A stretch of 64,000 nt of DNA from Dillenia suffruticosa (GCA_033439265.1 JAVTVX010000019.1:9803501-9867500); one strand, 5' to 3'. Positions 1 to 15,140 are shown, counted from the stretch's first letter. The notes: a model not told the origin generated them from the letters alone. Numbers and translations: made by a program.

Positions 1-300
1 CAAGTGACTCTTCAAGTATTTTTTAGTTAGTTAGTTTCTTTAGATAGTTAGTTAGTTCATCAAGTTAGTTAGAACTAATTCAGTTAAGTTTGGTTCAGTT
101 TGTTAGAGATAACCTCCCAGTTAGCAAAACTTGTATAAATACTCAATTTCTATTGAAGGAAGATTGAAGAAATAGAGAAAGCAGTAAACTTCTCTCTATA
201 CTTCATTTTCAAAATGCTTAAATTCTCCATGTTTGAGTAATTCGTACACCAACTACCCTAGAGTTTAAACAAGATGACCCATTCGTATTGTACTTGTACA
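1..300 (+). mobile_element. possible Ty1/copia-type LTR fragment
   Basis: This stretch has a TATA-like TATAAATAC near position 135, about 45 bases after a TGTTAGAGATAA string, followed by purine-rich and CTTCTCTC-type sequence. That arrangement resembles the promoter part of a short copia LTR in plus orientation. No matching second LTR, primer-binding site or target duplication is visible because the window starts here. It could equally be ordinary intergenic DNA next to the LINE 3' end. Confidence 0.25.
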
Positions 301-379
301 AACCCGTCAAAGGAAGAGATCAATAAATTCATCTACACCAATGAGGTATGTTTCCTGACTCTCTTAAGAACGTCAAATA

Positions 380-2510
380 CCCTTCCCTTATATACTTGAG
401 GCCATATTAGCCACCTATTTGGAGAGAATGGGATGTCATAAAAAACTTTACGACATTTTACATTCCAAATAGACCAAAGGCTAGATACAAAGGACATGAA
501 AGTGTCAATTCTGGGTCAGCCAAACACTTTTTAGAAAACAGAGGAGATCAAGTTACTGAGGAAAGAATCACAGATAATCCGAGACCAAACCTATTGAGTA
601 ACCGAACATTCCTTGAAAAGATGAGAGGACAATTCTGGGAACTCGTTACAAAGGAGACAAGTAGGGTTATTAGTAAGGCCATAATGGAACCGGGTATTAT
701 TCATCAACAAAACTCCATGGGCTACTAACCACACCATAAACTAAATCCTCTCCTAGATTAGAGCATCCAAATCCACCTCCAAGATCGAGGTGAATCAGGT
801 CCTGATAGCAAGTGGCCACGAAGCGTGACATAAACCGACCAAACCAAAAACTTTCCCGAGGGTTCCCCTTGACCAACTTACATAGTTCCAAGAAGTTACG
901 TCACTAGGAATCATAATCTCCTAGATCTTTTCCACAGTGGAGGCTGGAAGTATGGATTGTAGTTTTGGCAAATTCCATTGTTGATCTAGAGTGATAACCT
1001 AGCTCATTGCCCTATTTCTGAGGAATACAAAATTCTATGGTAACCTGATGAATCAAAGACACTAAACCAACAACAATCTTCCTAGAATCTGATAGCCACT
1101 CCATTTTCCAAATTCCAACTAATGCCCTCTATCAAGACCTCCTTAATCTGCAAAATTCCATGCCAAAGAGGCAAGTAAACAATCGAGTGTCCACAGTGAA
1201 ATAAATTCTCATGTCTCAGAAACTTACCCCGGAGAAACTCACGCCAAAGGGTTAGATCGCATGACAAAAGCGGCCAACCTAATTTAGCTAGAAGAGCATG
1301 GTTAGTATCTCAAGCAAATCAAATATCTAAACCCCCAATATCTCTTGGGGTACACTCCAAGTCCCAACGGAGAGCATGAACATGGTGAGCACCGTCTATG
1401 CCACCCATAGAAACATACAATGAACCCTATGAAACTGATTACAGATTTGTTCTGGTAGCCACACTAATTGCATGGTATAAAAAGGGATAGAAGAAGTAAC
1501 CACTTGAATCAATGTTTGCAGACTAGTCGTGATAAAAAAAATTCCATTTCCATGCTAAAAGTTTGCTCTGCACTCTCTCCACCAAATACCGGTAACGATC
1601 CCTTCTGATGGCCATGCATGTAGGGATGCCTAGGTACACTCCCAAGTTCTCCATAAGGAGGAATTTACATTGAGATGCCAAATTGCACTTTAAAGCTAGG
1701 GCCTTGGGGAAACAAATAATTTAGATTTGCCTAGATTAACTGTTAACTACTATACTCAGCAAATTCATGGAGACAGTCAAGAATCACGAACAAAATTCCC
1801 GAGTTTGCATCCATGAAAAACATAAAGTTGTCTGCAAAAATTAGGTGAGACATGGCAGAACACATTATCTAGATGAGGATAGGAGTCTAGTGACCCTGAC
1901 TCACTCAATCTTAAATCATATATTTCCCATAACTAAAATGAACAGGCATGTGGACAATTAGTCTCTTTACCTCAAACCCTTACTAACTTCAAAATCAAAC
2001 AACACTTGCCTATTCCATATTAGTGTAGAGTGAGCATGAGTAAGCGCAAACATAATTAATATGATCAACAGAATTGTAACCCAAAACTCGTACAAAGTCT
2101 ACCCCAAGAAATCCCAAGTGATACGGTCATACGCCTTCTTGAGATCCACCTTTAATACCATATGTTATCATTTCTCATGTGAAGAGCAGATATAATGGAC
2201 TATCGCCTGACTAACTATGATATTATCTAGTGTACCACTACCTGAAAGAAAACTGCTCTGATATGGACTGACCACTTTCTAAAAGATAAGAAGGAGTCAA
2301 TTAACTAGGACTTTTACAAGAATTTTGTAACTACTATTTAATAAACTAATCAACTGGAAGTCAGACAAACACATCAGTTGATCTATCTTCTGAATCAAAA
2401 TAATAAATGCCCATAGAAATTGACATAAAAACCCATCTTGGAGGGCCTCCTTGATAAACTGGTAAACAGCTTGAGTTATGATGTCTTAGAATTCCTAATA
2501 AAATAGAGGT
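380..2510 (-). pseudogene. L1-type LINE ORF2, C-terminal part (RT and zinc region), broken
   Basis: Read on the minus strand this encodes the C-terminal part of a plant L1-class LINE ORF2. Around 2480-2110 the reverse-transcriptase landmarks appear in order: an SDFQLISLLNSSYKI-like segment, SPYQSSFLSG, and MVLKVDLKKAYDR. Towards lower coordinates are the post-RT segment ISWNLENGVAIRF (about 1085-1130), MELCKLVKGNPRESFW (about 840-890), and near 600 a CPH..FKECS stretch like the C-terminal zinc region, followed by an FVSSLWSIWN-like end near 420. Reading is interrupted by many stops and frameshifts, so no functional protein is made. The upstream part of the same ORF lies at 4871-6160, beyond the CACTA insertion. 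No clear poly-A tail is seen. Confidence 0.85.
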
Positions 2511-2529
2511 TGCTACAAAAAAACAGTCT

Positions 2530-2890
2530 TTTAGCCACAAATTTAGCGACGAAAATTTAAAAAAAATTCGTCGCTAAAAACATTAGCGACGGATTTAGCG
2601 ACGAAAAATTTTTCATCGCTAATAACGCGTCGCAAAAATTTAGCGACGAAAATTAGAAATCCGTCGCTAAATTTAGCGACGAAAATCTGGAATCCGTCGC
2701 TAAATTTAGTGACAAATAAGTTTTCGTCGCTAAAATTCATCACAAAATTTAGTGACGAAAAATTATTCGTCGCTAAATTTAGCGACAGATGATTTTTGTC
2801 GCTAAAATCCGTCGCTAATTTAGCGAAAACAAACCCGTCAAAAAATTATCCGTCGCTGAATTAGCGACGGATTTGGAATCCGTCGCTAAT
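2530..2890. repeat. left subterminal GCGACG repeats of CACTA copy 1
   Basis: At least ten copies of TTTAGCGACGRAWW occur here, mostly paired with an inverted partner (TCGTCGCTAA) 10-25 bases away, so that short hairpins are possible. In CACTA elements such subterminal motifs are the usual binding sites for the TNPA-type protein; that role is inferred here. Confidence 0.8.
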
Positions 2891-2894
2891 TCCA

Positions 2895-3025
2895 TATGCC
2901 CTGCCCCTGAGCCGGCAGATCCACATGCCCACCCACCCCAGCACCAACCTGCAACCCTGCCCGCCCAAGCCAGCACCCCACCTGACCGCCCGCCCGCCCT
3001 GCAACCTGCCTACCCGCGCCGGCAT
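2895..3025. repeat. GC-rich proline-codon-like block, CACTA copy 1 (left)
   Basis: A sudden C-rich island (CCCACCCACCCC, CCGCCCGCCC) lies in very AT-rich DNA. It gives proline-rich open frames on both strands, but these have no recognised domain, and the corresponding block of copy 2 differs in length because of an 81-bp tandem duplication. I treat it as non-coding. Confidence 0.6.
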
Positions 3026-3064
3026 CAATTCTTAATTGCTGGAAAATGCCGCGCCTCCGCCTGC

Positions 3065-3137
3065 CTCCACCGTGGTTCGAACTCCGAACTCCTGCACGAA
3101 CTCCTGCACACACGCAACCTGTAAACCACCGAGCCAA
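3065..3137 (-). other. tRNA-like A-box/B-box module (CACTA copy 1, left)
   Basis: On the minus strand TGGCTCGGTGGT (near 3136-3125) resembles an RNA polymerase III A box, and GAGTTCGAACCAC (near 3085-3072) resembles a B box with a GTTCGAACC core. Spacing is about 50 bases, as in tRNA genes and tRNA-derived SINEs. A full cloverleaf is not obvious. The equivalent module is conserved at 49780-49842. Confidence 0.45.
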
Positions 3138-3139
3138 CG

Positions 3140-3690
3140 ATATTATTGTGATATAAAGTTTTTTTTTTATTATTTATTATCTTTTTTTCACATTTTTCTA
3201 ATAATAATAAAATAATATATAATAACAATTTAAAATAATAAATATAAAAACTTTTTTTATTTATACCACCAATCTAAAATAATATTTAATTAAAACTAAT
3301 AAATATGATAATTTTTAATAAAATAATAAAATAATAAAATACTAATTTAAAATAAAATAATAAATTAATTAAAAAATATATTAATATTATATTTTGATTT
3401 CTTCTTTTTTCTTTTATTTTATTATTTTATTATTCTTTTTCATTTTTATTTTATTTTTTTAATCCATAATTTAAAAATGTATCACAAAACTATAAAATTA
3501 TAATTATCAATAAATTATAATATATTAATAATTTTAAAAATCTATATATTTAATCACAAAATATTTTTATTCAAATTTCAATAAAATTATTATATATAAG
3601 AAATGAAAATAAAAAGAAAAAAAAAACCAAAAGAAAAAAAAAAGTAAGAATAGGAAACAAAAAGGTAGAAGAAAGAAAACAAAAATATCA
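3140..3690. repeat. AT-rich core of CACTA copy 1
   Basis: About 550 bases of A/T-rich sequence without any coding signal. It is closely similar to 49850-50445 in copy 2, including the shared string ACATTTTTCTAATAATAATA. It separates the two tRNA-like modules. Confidence 0.6.
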
Positions 3691-3709
3691 TCACAAAACA
3701 CTAACACCA

Positions 3710-3785
3710 AGCAATGGTGCAATGGTGCAATGGTGATCTGCTCAAATCCGAAGTCTAAGGTCTAAGGTTCGAATCCCTCCACCTA
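3710..3785 (+). other. tRNA-like A-box/B-box module (CACTA copy 1, right)
   Basis: On the plus strand an imperfectly repeated GGTGCAATGGTG (A-box-like) is followed about 40 bases later by AAGGTTCGAATCCCTCC, a near-consensus B box. The orientation is opposite to the left module, so the two point away from each other. The equivalent module in copy 2 is at 50462-50508. Confidence 0.45.
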
Positions 3786-3809
3786 CATGTTTTTTTAGAA
3801 TTAAAACAA

Positions 3810-4045
3810 AGGGCGCCTAGACGCGGGTGCCCGCGCCTGCCTGCCTGGGTGCCCGCACGCCTGCCTGTCGCGCGGGCGTGCGCGCGCTCCTGCTGGGGCC
3901 CTGCTGGGGCCCACGCGCCTGCCTGGGCGCACAGGCAGGCACCCGCGAGCGCTGAGACAGGCGTACGCAGGGCGCGGGCGCCCAGGTAGGCAGGCGCCCA
4001 TGCGTGCATGCGCCGGCGCCCACGCGCCCGCGCCCACGCAGACAT
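3810..4045. repeat. GC-rich block, CACTA copy 1 (right)
   Basis: A tract rich in GCGCCC, GGGCGC, CCTGCCTG and GCAGGC with internal short repeats. Several open frames cross it on the minus strand; they are low-complexity and have no recognisable domain. A shorter related block occupies 50545-50655 in copy 2. Confidence 0.6.
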
Positions 4046-4344
4046 TAATATTTAATTTTAATTTATATTATTGAATAAAATAATACAAATAAAATAAAAT
4101 TACCTATACAATAATAAAAAATATTAAATCAAACAAAAAAAGTAAAAAAAATAATAAATTAATTAAAATATATATATTTTTTAAATAAAATAAAATATAT
4201 GGTTTTTTTAAGAATTAAATAACATTATTCTTAATAAAATAAAATGTAAATTAAAATATTATAAAATAATAATATGATTTGTTAATATAAATTAGTAAAA
4301 TAAAATTAAAATAAAATAAAATTATAATTAAAAGAATATAAAAT

Positions 4345-4862
4345 TCAGCGACGGATTTGAAATCCGTCGCTAAAATTATTAAAATAAAATAAAAATAAAA
4401 TAAATTCAGCGACGGATTTTAATCCGTCGCTAAATTATCGGATTGGATTTTCATCTAGCGACGGAAAATAAATCCGTCGCTAAATTAATTTTTAACTTAA
4501 ATATTACATATTAATAAAAGAAAAATAAAAATAAAAAAATAAAATTCTATTTAAAAAAGATTAAATTTTGCGACGAATTTTAAATTTGTGGCAAAATTTT
4601 GTCATATTTAGCAACAAAATTTGCAACAAAAAATTTTTTGTCCCCAATTGGCGACGAATTTAGCGACGAAAATTTTTCCGTCACTAATTAGCGACGAATT
4701 TTGATACGAATAATGTGTCCGTCGCTAATTTAGCCACGACTTCCTTTTTGTTGTAAATTTTGTGGCAAATTAGCGACGAAAAAGTTTTTCGTCGCTAAAT
4801 CCGTCGTAAAATAGCGACTAATTTTTTCCTTCGCGAAAATCCATGGCTGAAAGCGTGTTTTT
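4345..4862. repeat. right subterminal GCGACG repeats of CACTA copy 1
   Basis: Repeated AGCGACGGATTT and inverted AATCCGTCGCTAA motifs, again mostly as hairpin-forming pairs (for example near 4347-4370, 4408-4432 and 4457-4482), up to the CACTA terminus. About 290 bases of plain AT-rich DNA lie between this and the GC-rich block. Confidence 0.8.
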
Positions 4863-4870
4863 TTGTAGTG

Positions 4871-6160
4871 GAATACCATCTAGTTTTGGATCCTTCAAGC
4901 CCTTTATAGAAAAACCATCGTCTTGACTTCTGAAAGATCAAGGGGGTGACTCAACAAACTCTAATCTTCATTGATAGTAGTTTCCTGCCATCAGTTATAG
5001 TCTCCAGTAGAGCTCCGATTGGTAGAGCCAGTAAATAATTCTGGAAAATAGTTGGTGACATGGTCTTTCAATACGTGTAGCTCGGAACATCATTCCCCAT
5101 TAATCTTCTAGTGAGTAAACCTATTCTAATTCTGGTGAATCAAGATAGTTGGGTGATAAAACCAGGTCCCCTTGACATATCCACTAAATTTGTGTTTATG
5201 ATGCCAAATGTTTCCTCCATATCAAGAATTCAATGAAGCTTCCCAATTAGTTTATTCTCAAGTCTATGCAAGAAACTCGACTAAGTATAAACTTAGGAAC
5301 CTTGTGTAGTACAAAACTGGGTCTCAAGACAGTGCTTTCGCTTCAAAATATTACTAAAAACCTACATATTCCATACCTTAAGGGTAGTCGTAGTAGATTG
5401 AATAACTTGCAATAATGGTCCAGTTTGGCCATTATCACACCATGACGAGAAGAAAGCTCACGAAAACTAGGGGTGACCAAGCCAAATAGCTTCAAAGCAA
5501 AATGGATTTCTTTCCCTGGGTAGATGAGTGGTCATATATATCTGTAGAAGGAGAGCGTGGTGGTCTCATGTATTCGAGGGAGATTAATCCAGAGCATAAC
5601 CCCAGTATCTCTTTTATGGATCAAGGTAAACGGGCCCCCAATTGCACCCAAATCATGTAAATTTCACTGATTCCGCCAGTCTCAAAACCTACGAGACCAA
5701 TCGTTCACCCTCGCCAAGTGATTACTTGTCTCAAATAACCCGACAATATCATTAAAGTCTCCTAAAACAAACCATGTTGTCTCCATAGAGTTAGTTAAAT
5801 AACAGAGAACCTGCTATGCCTCTATCTTTTTCCTAATATGTGGCTGAATATGCAAGCCTTTCTGACACAACCGAACCCTAAATGATTCAGCTGATCAAAA
5901 CCGAAAATCACTTCAACATTTCCAACAACAGATTTCCGAACGACCACAGACCACCCCCAAAACCCAAAACCACTACAACACACCCACCATCATAACCCAT
6001 ATGCTATAGGAACTAGGAGGGGTTGGGGAACTGCATTTCATATCCATTAAACAAACGAAGTCTGACCCATGAGATCTAATCATTTCCTTGAACGTTGGAC
6101 GACATCTTGGATTATTAATCATTCCCACGTTCTAGGCTAACACACAAATATTGGATGACA
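4871..6160 (-). pseudogene. L1-type LINE ORF2, N-terminal endonuclease part, broken
   Basis: The minus strand encodes the apurinic endonuclease domain of the LINE. Near 6110-6040 it reads NPRCRPTFKEMIRSHGSDFVCLMDMK, to be compared with the usual N-P-R-R-T-F-K-E-L...LMETK opening. Near 5790-5740 it reads W-F-V-L-G-D-F-N-D-I, the conserved GDFN catalytic motif. Towards 4871 it continues into the linker before RT, ending in KDPKLDGI at the CACTA junction. Multiple stops and frameshifts are present. The start codon cannot be fixed; coding similarity begins near 6160. Confidence 0.8.
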
Positions 6161-7640
6161 AAAATTAAAATAAGGATTTAAAGAAATACCTATAGGGTCA
6201 AAGTCCACTCATTTGTTGCCACATACCTTAGCATGTATACTATACATGACCCCATTACCTAGTGGGCCATACTAGGCCCATTGAATATCATCCCCTTTTT
6301 ATTTTTTTATATAATGAGATGTAACCAAACGAATTCGAATCAGAGAAGGGAAGATGGAAGTAGGGAGGCTCTACCACTTGAGCTGTCCCTGAAGGACAAT
6401 ATCATTCCCTTTGAAGTTGTCCTTTGGAAGGACTCGGGAAATGGACGTCCTTGGGTTTTTAACTTGCATGCTCAGAGGGGATCTCAGTAGGGAGAGGAGG
6501 ACCTTCGATGACAATCTTCTTCGACAGCGAATTCTTGGTTGTATCCGAGGGGTCATTCATCTCGTTCAAGTCCATATCTATATCCTTCACTTATTCCACC
6601 ATAGAATGTTGAAGAGGATGTCCGTGGAGCCAAGACAGGGACAGCATCAAGATCCCATGACTCAATTTGTGCCAGTGGAGTCACCGGATTCACACAAGAG
6701 TTTCTTACACGATTTTGGTGTACTACGATTTCATGCAAGTATACCCTAGTCAAATTTGTACCAGTGGAATCACTGGAATTCGTACAGAACTAATTTCCTA
6801 CAATTATATTGGTTATACAAGCATTCAATTTCAAATTATCAAAATGCAAGTACTTATACGTTTGAAGTATTAAAATTAATAATAAAATATAATCAAATAA
6901 TAATCATGTCAATAAAGATTTAAGGGAAAGAAATAAATTAAACTATACTATTAATCAAATAACAGAATTTATTGAGTCGAAGGAACAAAAAAATTAGTTA
7001 GACACAATAAAGAAAACAAGAAAATAAAAGAGAAAATTATATGGAGAGAATGTGTCTAAGTGTACAAGGAACGCCTCCTATTTATAGACCTAAAATCCTA
7101 AGGAGTTGTGTGTTTTTTGGAATCTTGGCTTTTTTTTCTTTGATTTGGAAATGTGTGTTTTGATGATAAATTTTATCTTCTTATTCCTCCAAAATTTAGA
7201 AACTCTATCTTTATCTTTGATTTTAAAAACTCTTGAAATTATTAATAAATTTATCTAAAAAATCTCTCATTTGATAAACTCAAGTGATTTCCCTCTTCAA
7301 CAAGGACTTGTTTTTCTTGAATTTCAACATTGCGGCAACTTGTTTCCAATTTTCGAATACCTTCTGACCTGAATCAATTTTTGTACACCTCACAAGACTT
7401 GTAGAACTTGAAGTCTTCTTTCCATCACCACAAGAATCTGATCAATCACAGAGCAGAAAGTTATGTTCAAAATACTAACAACTGTTTATACAGTCTGAAT
7501 TTTTTTAAATAAACCCAAAAGTTTCCTAAAACAAAATCACGAAATTAGTTAGTCCAATATCATAAAATCATATCTAAAATAGTATTAAATTTATAAATAA
7601 AGATTAAAATAATATAATTTAAATATATAAAAATATTGTT
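6160..7640. other. LINE inter-ORF region or unrelated insertion
   Basis: No gene is recognised. On the minus strand, CAGCTCAAGTGGTAGAGC (6373-6390) is an excellent tRNA A-box-like string, and GATTCGAATTC (near 6330-6340) is a weak B box about 40 bases on, followed by an A-rich stretch: possibly a degraded tRNA-derived SINE. Two similar 35-base segments, AATTTGTGCCAGTGGAGTCA near 6664 and AATTTGTACCAGTGGAATCA near 6752, form a direct repeat 88 bases apart. The part from 6880 to 7640 is AT-rich and featureless. Confidence 0.35.
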
Positions 7641-9240
7641 ATCAGAGTTCAACCTCAGTGTCAATGGCAAAATCAATGGCCTTAACTGGCTTTGGAGTGA
7701 CAGAAACCATATTAGGTTTGTTCTTGAGTTCATCCTTGGGTCATGCGGGGGGTATAACTTTGTCCTGCATCTTTTTGGTAAGGGGATACGTGGTTGGAGT
7801 AAGATTTGCTAACAGTATATCAATGGGGGGTTCAAAGGGGGAGAAAAGAGCTAGAGACGGGTTTCCAGGCCAGGCCAGTATGATCGATGGGTTGACAGAT
7901 CTAATGGGGGCAACTGATTCGATGGGTGAATAGTTGGGACAAGTTGATTGGGTCTATTTAGGAACATCCTATTTCAGTGCTAAGTGATGGTGGATCTGAG
8001 CCATTATTGGACTATAGAGATGGATTGAAGAGAGCTTGGTTTTGTTGTGACAAGTGGATTGGCTTTGGGTCCACCAAGAATGTAGATGGCCCAATATCAA
8101 ACCCATGATTCGAGAGTTGGTTTCTATTCTTTCATCTCTTGTTCGTGTTTCCACTTTCCTTCCTGGGGAGAGCCATTAATTCATGCAGGACATTTGCTTC
8201 ATAGTAATTAGCAAAATTCTCTTCCATTAATCCTGCTAGTGGTCAAACTGGTTGCTATAGGGTCTACCTACCATGGGAGCAAGGTTGATCGACCTACTAT
8301 TGGAGGTTTGCGCTACACTTGCATTTAGGGTCTATACCCTGTTTCAGAAACAAAGGGCTGGGAAGGCTGAGGGATAGGGGAGTATTATAGTGGTGGGTTA
8401 GTCTATCGTAGTAGGACAATCTCTTTGGTGTGTCCTACCCTTCCACAACCAAAGCAAAGTGAGTGGATACCTTCATATTCTATTGATTAGATCCTTCTCC
8501 TTATTCGGAGTCGAGGAATTAGAGGCTGGAGGAGGTCAATCTCAATGCAAAGTCTTGCATATTTCCCTATAGAAGCAATTGTGCTGTGTTGGTGTCTACT
8601 TGTAATGGACAACCCAATTGCCGACTAATCTGAAGCGGGACATCTTCATCGAAAAACTCGATGGGTATGCCACTAATCACACCCATATAACTATTCTCCT
8701 AATTACTTTCTCAAATTGAACAAACCAAGGTTTCCATTTCATCACCACCAAATAATGTCTCTAAATTGTCCATGGGCCCTCTGTTAGGGCATGACAGTAG
8801 TTGTATTTTAGAGAGAGTTTTAGAAGGTAAAATCTTTCCCCAATGTCAATCAGCTTTAATTCTCTCTTAGTTTGCCATAATGACATGATTTTGGAACTTA
8901 GAAAATAGTAAGCCACTTTCTTCCCCCATAATTTGACCATCACCATTAATTGTCCTCGTCTCTGTAGTAGGTATAGCTATTCATCCGTTACCAGGATAGA
9001 GGGAATTGAAGAATCAAACTTTGTTTCAGTTATATCTTCCTTGTCTCCTAGTCCAATGTCATTGTCTAAGCACAAGGAGGGACTATCCATCACCGACAAA
9101 GGGTCCGGTCCAATGAGTGAGCCCTTAAAGCTTTAGGGTAATGTTGGACACTTTACCCCATCACCCCCTTTTTCTTGGTACTCTAATGGAGGTAATCTTC
9201 CTCCTCAGCCGAAAGTTGGCATTCTCTATCTTCGTCTCCA
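7640..9240 (-). pseudogene. LINE ORF1: DUF4283-like and CCHC zinc knuckle, broken
   Basis: The minus strand encodes the nucleic-acid-binding ORF1 protein of the same LINE. After an acidic leader (about 9230-8950) comes the DUF4283-type segment VKLWGKKVAYYFLSSKIMSL, then LTEGPWTI (8946-8761), then IPIEFFDEDVPLQISRQLG (about 8665-8610). Near 8495-8430 the zinc knuckle reads IHSLCFGCGRVGHTKEI. The first two Cys and the His of the CX2CX4HX4C motif are present, but the last Cys is not in frame. A serine/proline-rich tail with several stops follows to about 7640. ORF1 packages LINE RNA; this copy is dead. Confidence 0.8.
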
Positions 9241-9709
9241 AAAAGCACTCTCCATTGTTTTTTCAATAATATACATATATAAATGATGATTGACTTCAAA
9301 ACTTTTTTCAATTTGTTGTAAGTTTCATTTATTTTTATGTATGGCTCACAAAGTGTGGGAATTTTTTTTTATAGATATAATCAATAGTTACTATGAATAT
9401 GTGAATACAGTTGCTACATAATTAAAAACTTTATACAAGATAAGTTTTATTTGATTCATCTTTTACTTTTGAGATATTAAAGGACAGACATTTACGTATC
9501 CTCAATCTCGTGGGGAAATCCATTGGGATAGTCATGGGGAAGATTTCCTCCTTGTAATCGGTATTGGGACACAGATGGGGTTGGAGCTTAATTGTTTGCA
9601 AGGTAAGGGCGGGAAATGTGTTCCGTGCCCCATGATGATCACTATTAACAACATGCAAGGAATGTGAAACTCTAGATGACCGAAGGATGTCATCTAAAGT
9701 CCTCATCTC

Positions 9710-10240
9710 GCTCCCATGCTCTCTGTCTCTTCCCTATCTCTTCTCAATCAATTGATCAGTTGTAACGATAGAGTAGTCAATCTCTCTTCCTCTTTTCTGT
9801 CTTTGATCTTTGTCTTTCACACATACACACACACTCTCTATATCTCTCTCTCGCTATCGATCAATTCTCCCTTTTTTTTTTGTTTCTCTCTCGATCAATT
9901 TCCCTCTCTCTCTCTCTTTTAGCCTCTCTCTTGATCAATTTATCTTTTTTCTTTCTCTCCCCTTCTCTTTCTCTAATCTTGATTAATTAATTTAGTTAAT
10001 CGATGAGTTTGTGTAGGCTCCCTTCTTTTCTCATGTTCTTGTCCATCAATCAATTTAGACTGTGATAGTAGAGGTTTCCGTAGTCTCTCACTCTCACCAT
10101 CTTTCTTTCTCTTAATCAATCAATTAATTTGGATGTGGTTGTTGGCCGATCAAGATAAACACTCTTCTCTTCTTATATTAGCCCCAATAGATCAATTCAG
10201 ATTGTGGTGGTGGAGGTTTGGAATCAAAAAGAGAAGTGAT
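9710..10240. repeat. CT-rich tract with recurrent GATCAATT motif
   Basis: At least eight occurrences of (T/C)GATCAATT or ATCAATCAATTWA are interspersed with CTCTCTC runs. Two longer versions, ATCAATTTAGACTGTGATAG near 10050 and ATCAATTCAGATTGTGGTGG near 10190, are about 140 bases apart and both continue into TAGAGGTTT or GGAGGTTTG. It looks like a degenerate tandem repeat; function unknown. Confidence 0.5.
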
Positions 10241-11069
10241 AGATTGTTATCGGAATTTTAGATTAACATAAGAAGAGGAAAATGAGGGTTTGTAAGATAA
10301 GACCTTTATATGACTTTCTCTGGCCATCAGGGACTTCATGTGCCTACCACGTAACTTGAATGGTGTATAAAAGGGCCAATTTTGTCAGAGAAGCTCAACT
10401 TTTAAAGGGATATAACATCTTGAACCAAGTCTAGTCATTATAAAATCCCCAAGTCTGACCTTATGTAGGGTATAGTTGATTGGGCTGAGCAAATTACTGT
10501 GCCAAACTCAACTCTAACCGTAGTCTATAGAAAAATCATAATTGTACATATTACAATAATAGTTTTTTTTTATAAAAATTGTATAATTAATATTAGTTAA
10601 CAAGTACAAAATGATTACCATATCAAATATATCATTTTATTTTGTTACGGATATTGTTAATGTATACTACGAAAAATCTTTATAAAAGTTTTAATTTTTT
10701 ATTAAATGATTTTTTTAACAACCTAAAAATAGATATAATAAAAATCAAATTATCTTATCGATAATTTTTATCATTTTATGAATTAATAATTTAAAAGTAT
10801 AAAAATATTTTTTATTCAAGAGAAATTCTTGATAAAAATTCTTCTGGTTGTGATCAGTCTGTTAACATTCCCTATAATCAATTTGTCGCGTGAAATTCAA
10901 ATGGCAGGGAATTTCCGACTCCGGAATACTCATACCCAATTTGAAATCCTCTCCCTCTTTTCATTGTTCATTCCTTTTCCATGAGAATACGTGCCTCTCT
11001 CTCTCTCTATTAAATTACACTTGACAACACTTATTATGTCTGTCCCCTCTCTGGATCTACAAAGTTTAA

Positions 11070-14428
<3,359 letters not shown>

Positions 14429-15140
14429 TCCAAGAAAGCGAATAGACCCAAAAAGACCTCCTTTCCAGATGTCATTGCGCTCTTTTCATGTTCACCAAAT
14501 ATGTTAGAATGAGATCAATTGTAATGCTTACTGCATGTCATGCTACAAAATTTCAGATTCTGTTCCCTACCCATAGTTTCTCAGTGAATTGGTTCGCACT
14601 TCACAGCTTCTCGTGGTTTCTTGTCTATTTCTAAACCCCAGTTCATTTATGTATTCTAGTGCATTGCTTTATCCAGTTAGATTGGTTTTGGTTGATCTGT
14701 TTTGCACTCGTGATATGTATTAAGATCATCTTGATGATTATTTGTTGGAATGAAGAATTGCTATTTTCCAGATCCACTAGATTTTTCTTAAATATTATCT
14801 ATGGTTATTGTTAATTGTTCTAACCTTGTTGGCTTTTTTTTTTTTACTTTTGATCTGGGATCATCTCTCGTCCCTCTTTCTGATTAATAAAGTTTTCATT
14901 TCATAGAATTTTATTTTTTATTTTATTTTTATTTTTCATTAAAGAAGATGCCAAATGAACAACTCTAGTGTTCAAATAATATTTCTCTTTTAAAGCAATA
15001 ACAATACAAAATTAATTCTGTAAGACATTGGAACAGAAAAAGGAATCTTGAATTTCTTTTATAAGCAACAAAATTTTTGTATCTACAAAGGAACATCAAG
15101 CTTATATATACATAAGAAACCATCTATTTTTACATAACTA
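14429..15140. other. 3' regions of the convergent RABA1f-like and RING-H2 genes
   Basis: The stop codons of the two genes face each other across about 710 bases. Candidate plant polyadenylation signals include AATAAA near 14885 for the Rab gene. The stretch 14905-14940 is T-rich. Nothing else is recognised. Confidence 0.5.

Larger units (their letters stand above)
2511..4870. mobile_element. non-autonomous CACTA element, copy 1 (inserted in LINE ORF2)
   Basis: The right end reads TTTTGTAGTG, the inverse of a CACTACAAAA terminus. The left end is a decayed TGCTACAAAAAAACA. Inside are many subterminal repeats of the type TTAGCGACGRA/TYCGTCGCTAA, two GC-rich blocks, two tRNA-like modules and an AT-rich core; no transposase. 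Flanking triplets are GGT and GAA, so the 3-bp target duplication is not preserved. The flanks are LINE ORF2: ..KDPKLDGI (rc of 4871-4900) on one side and the RT segment on the other, which fits an insertion just after the usual APGPDG-type motif. Layout and sequence match the second copy at 49061-51539. Confidence 0.85.

Noticed and set aside
3065..3785. Genuine tRNA genes
   Set aside because: A and B boxes are present, but acceptor stems, an anticodon arm and a T-run terminator at the right distance could not be recognised; called tRNA-like modules only.
2873..4045. Pro-, Ala- and Arg-rich open frames in CACTA copy 1
   Set aside because: They fall in the GC-rich blocks, overlap on both strands and are not conserved as protein in copy 2.
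7658..7933. 91-codon plus-strand open frame
   Set aside because: Lies antisense to the LINE ORF1 C-terminal text and shows no domain; a shadow frame.
9431..9706. 91-codon minus-strand open frame
   Set aside because: No recognisable domain, no splice context, and isolated between LINE and Rab promoter DNA; left as unsupported.
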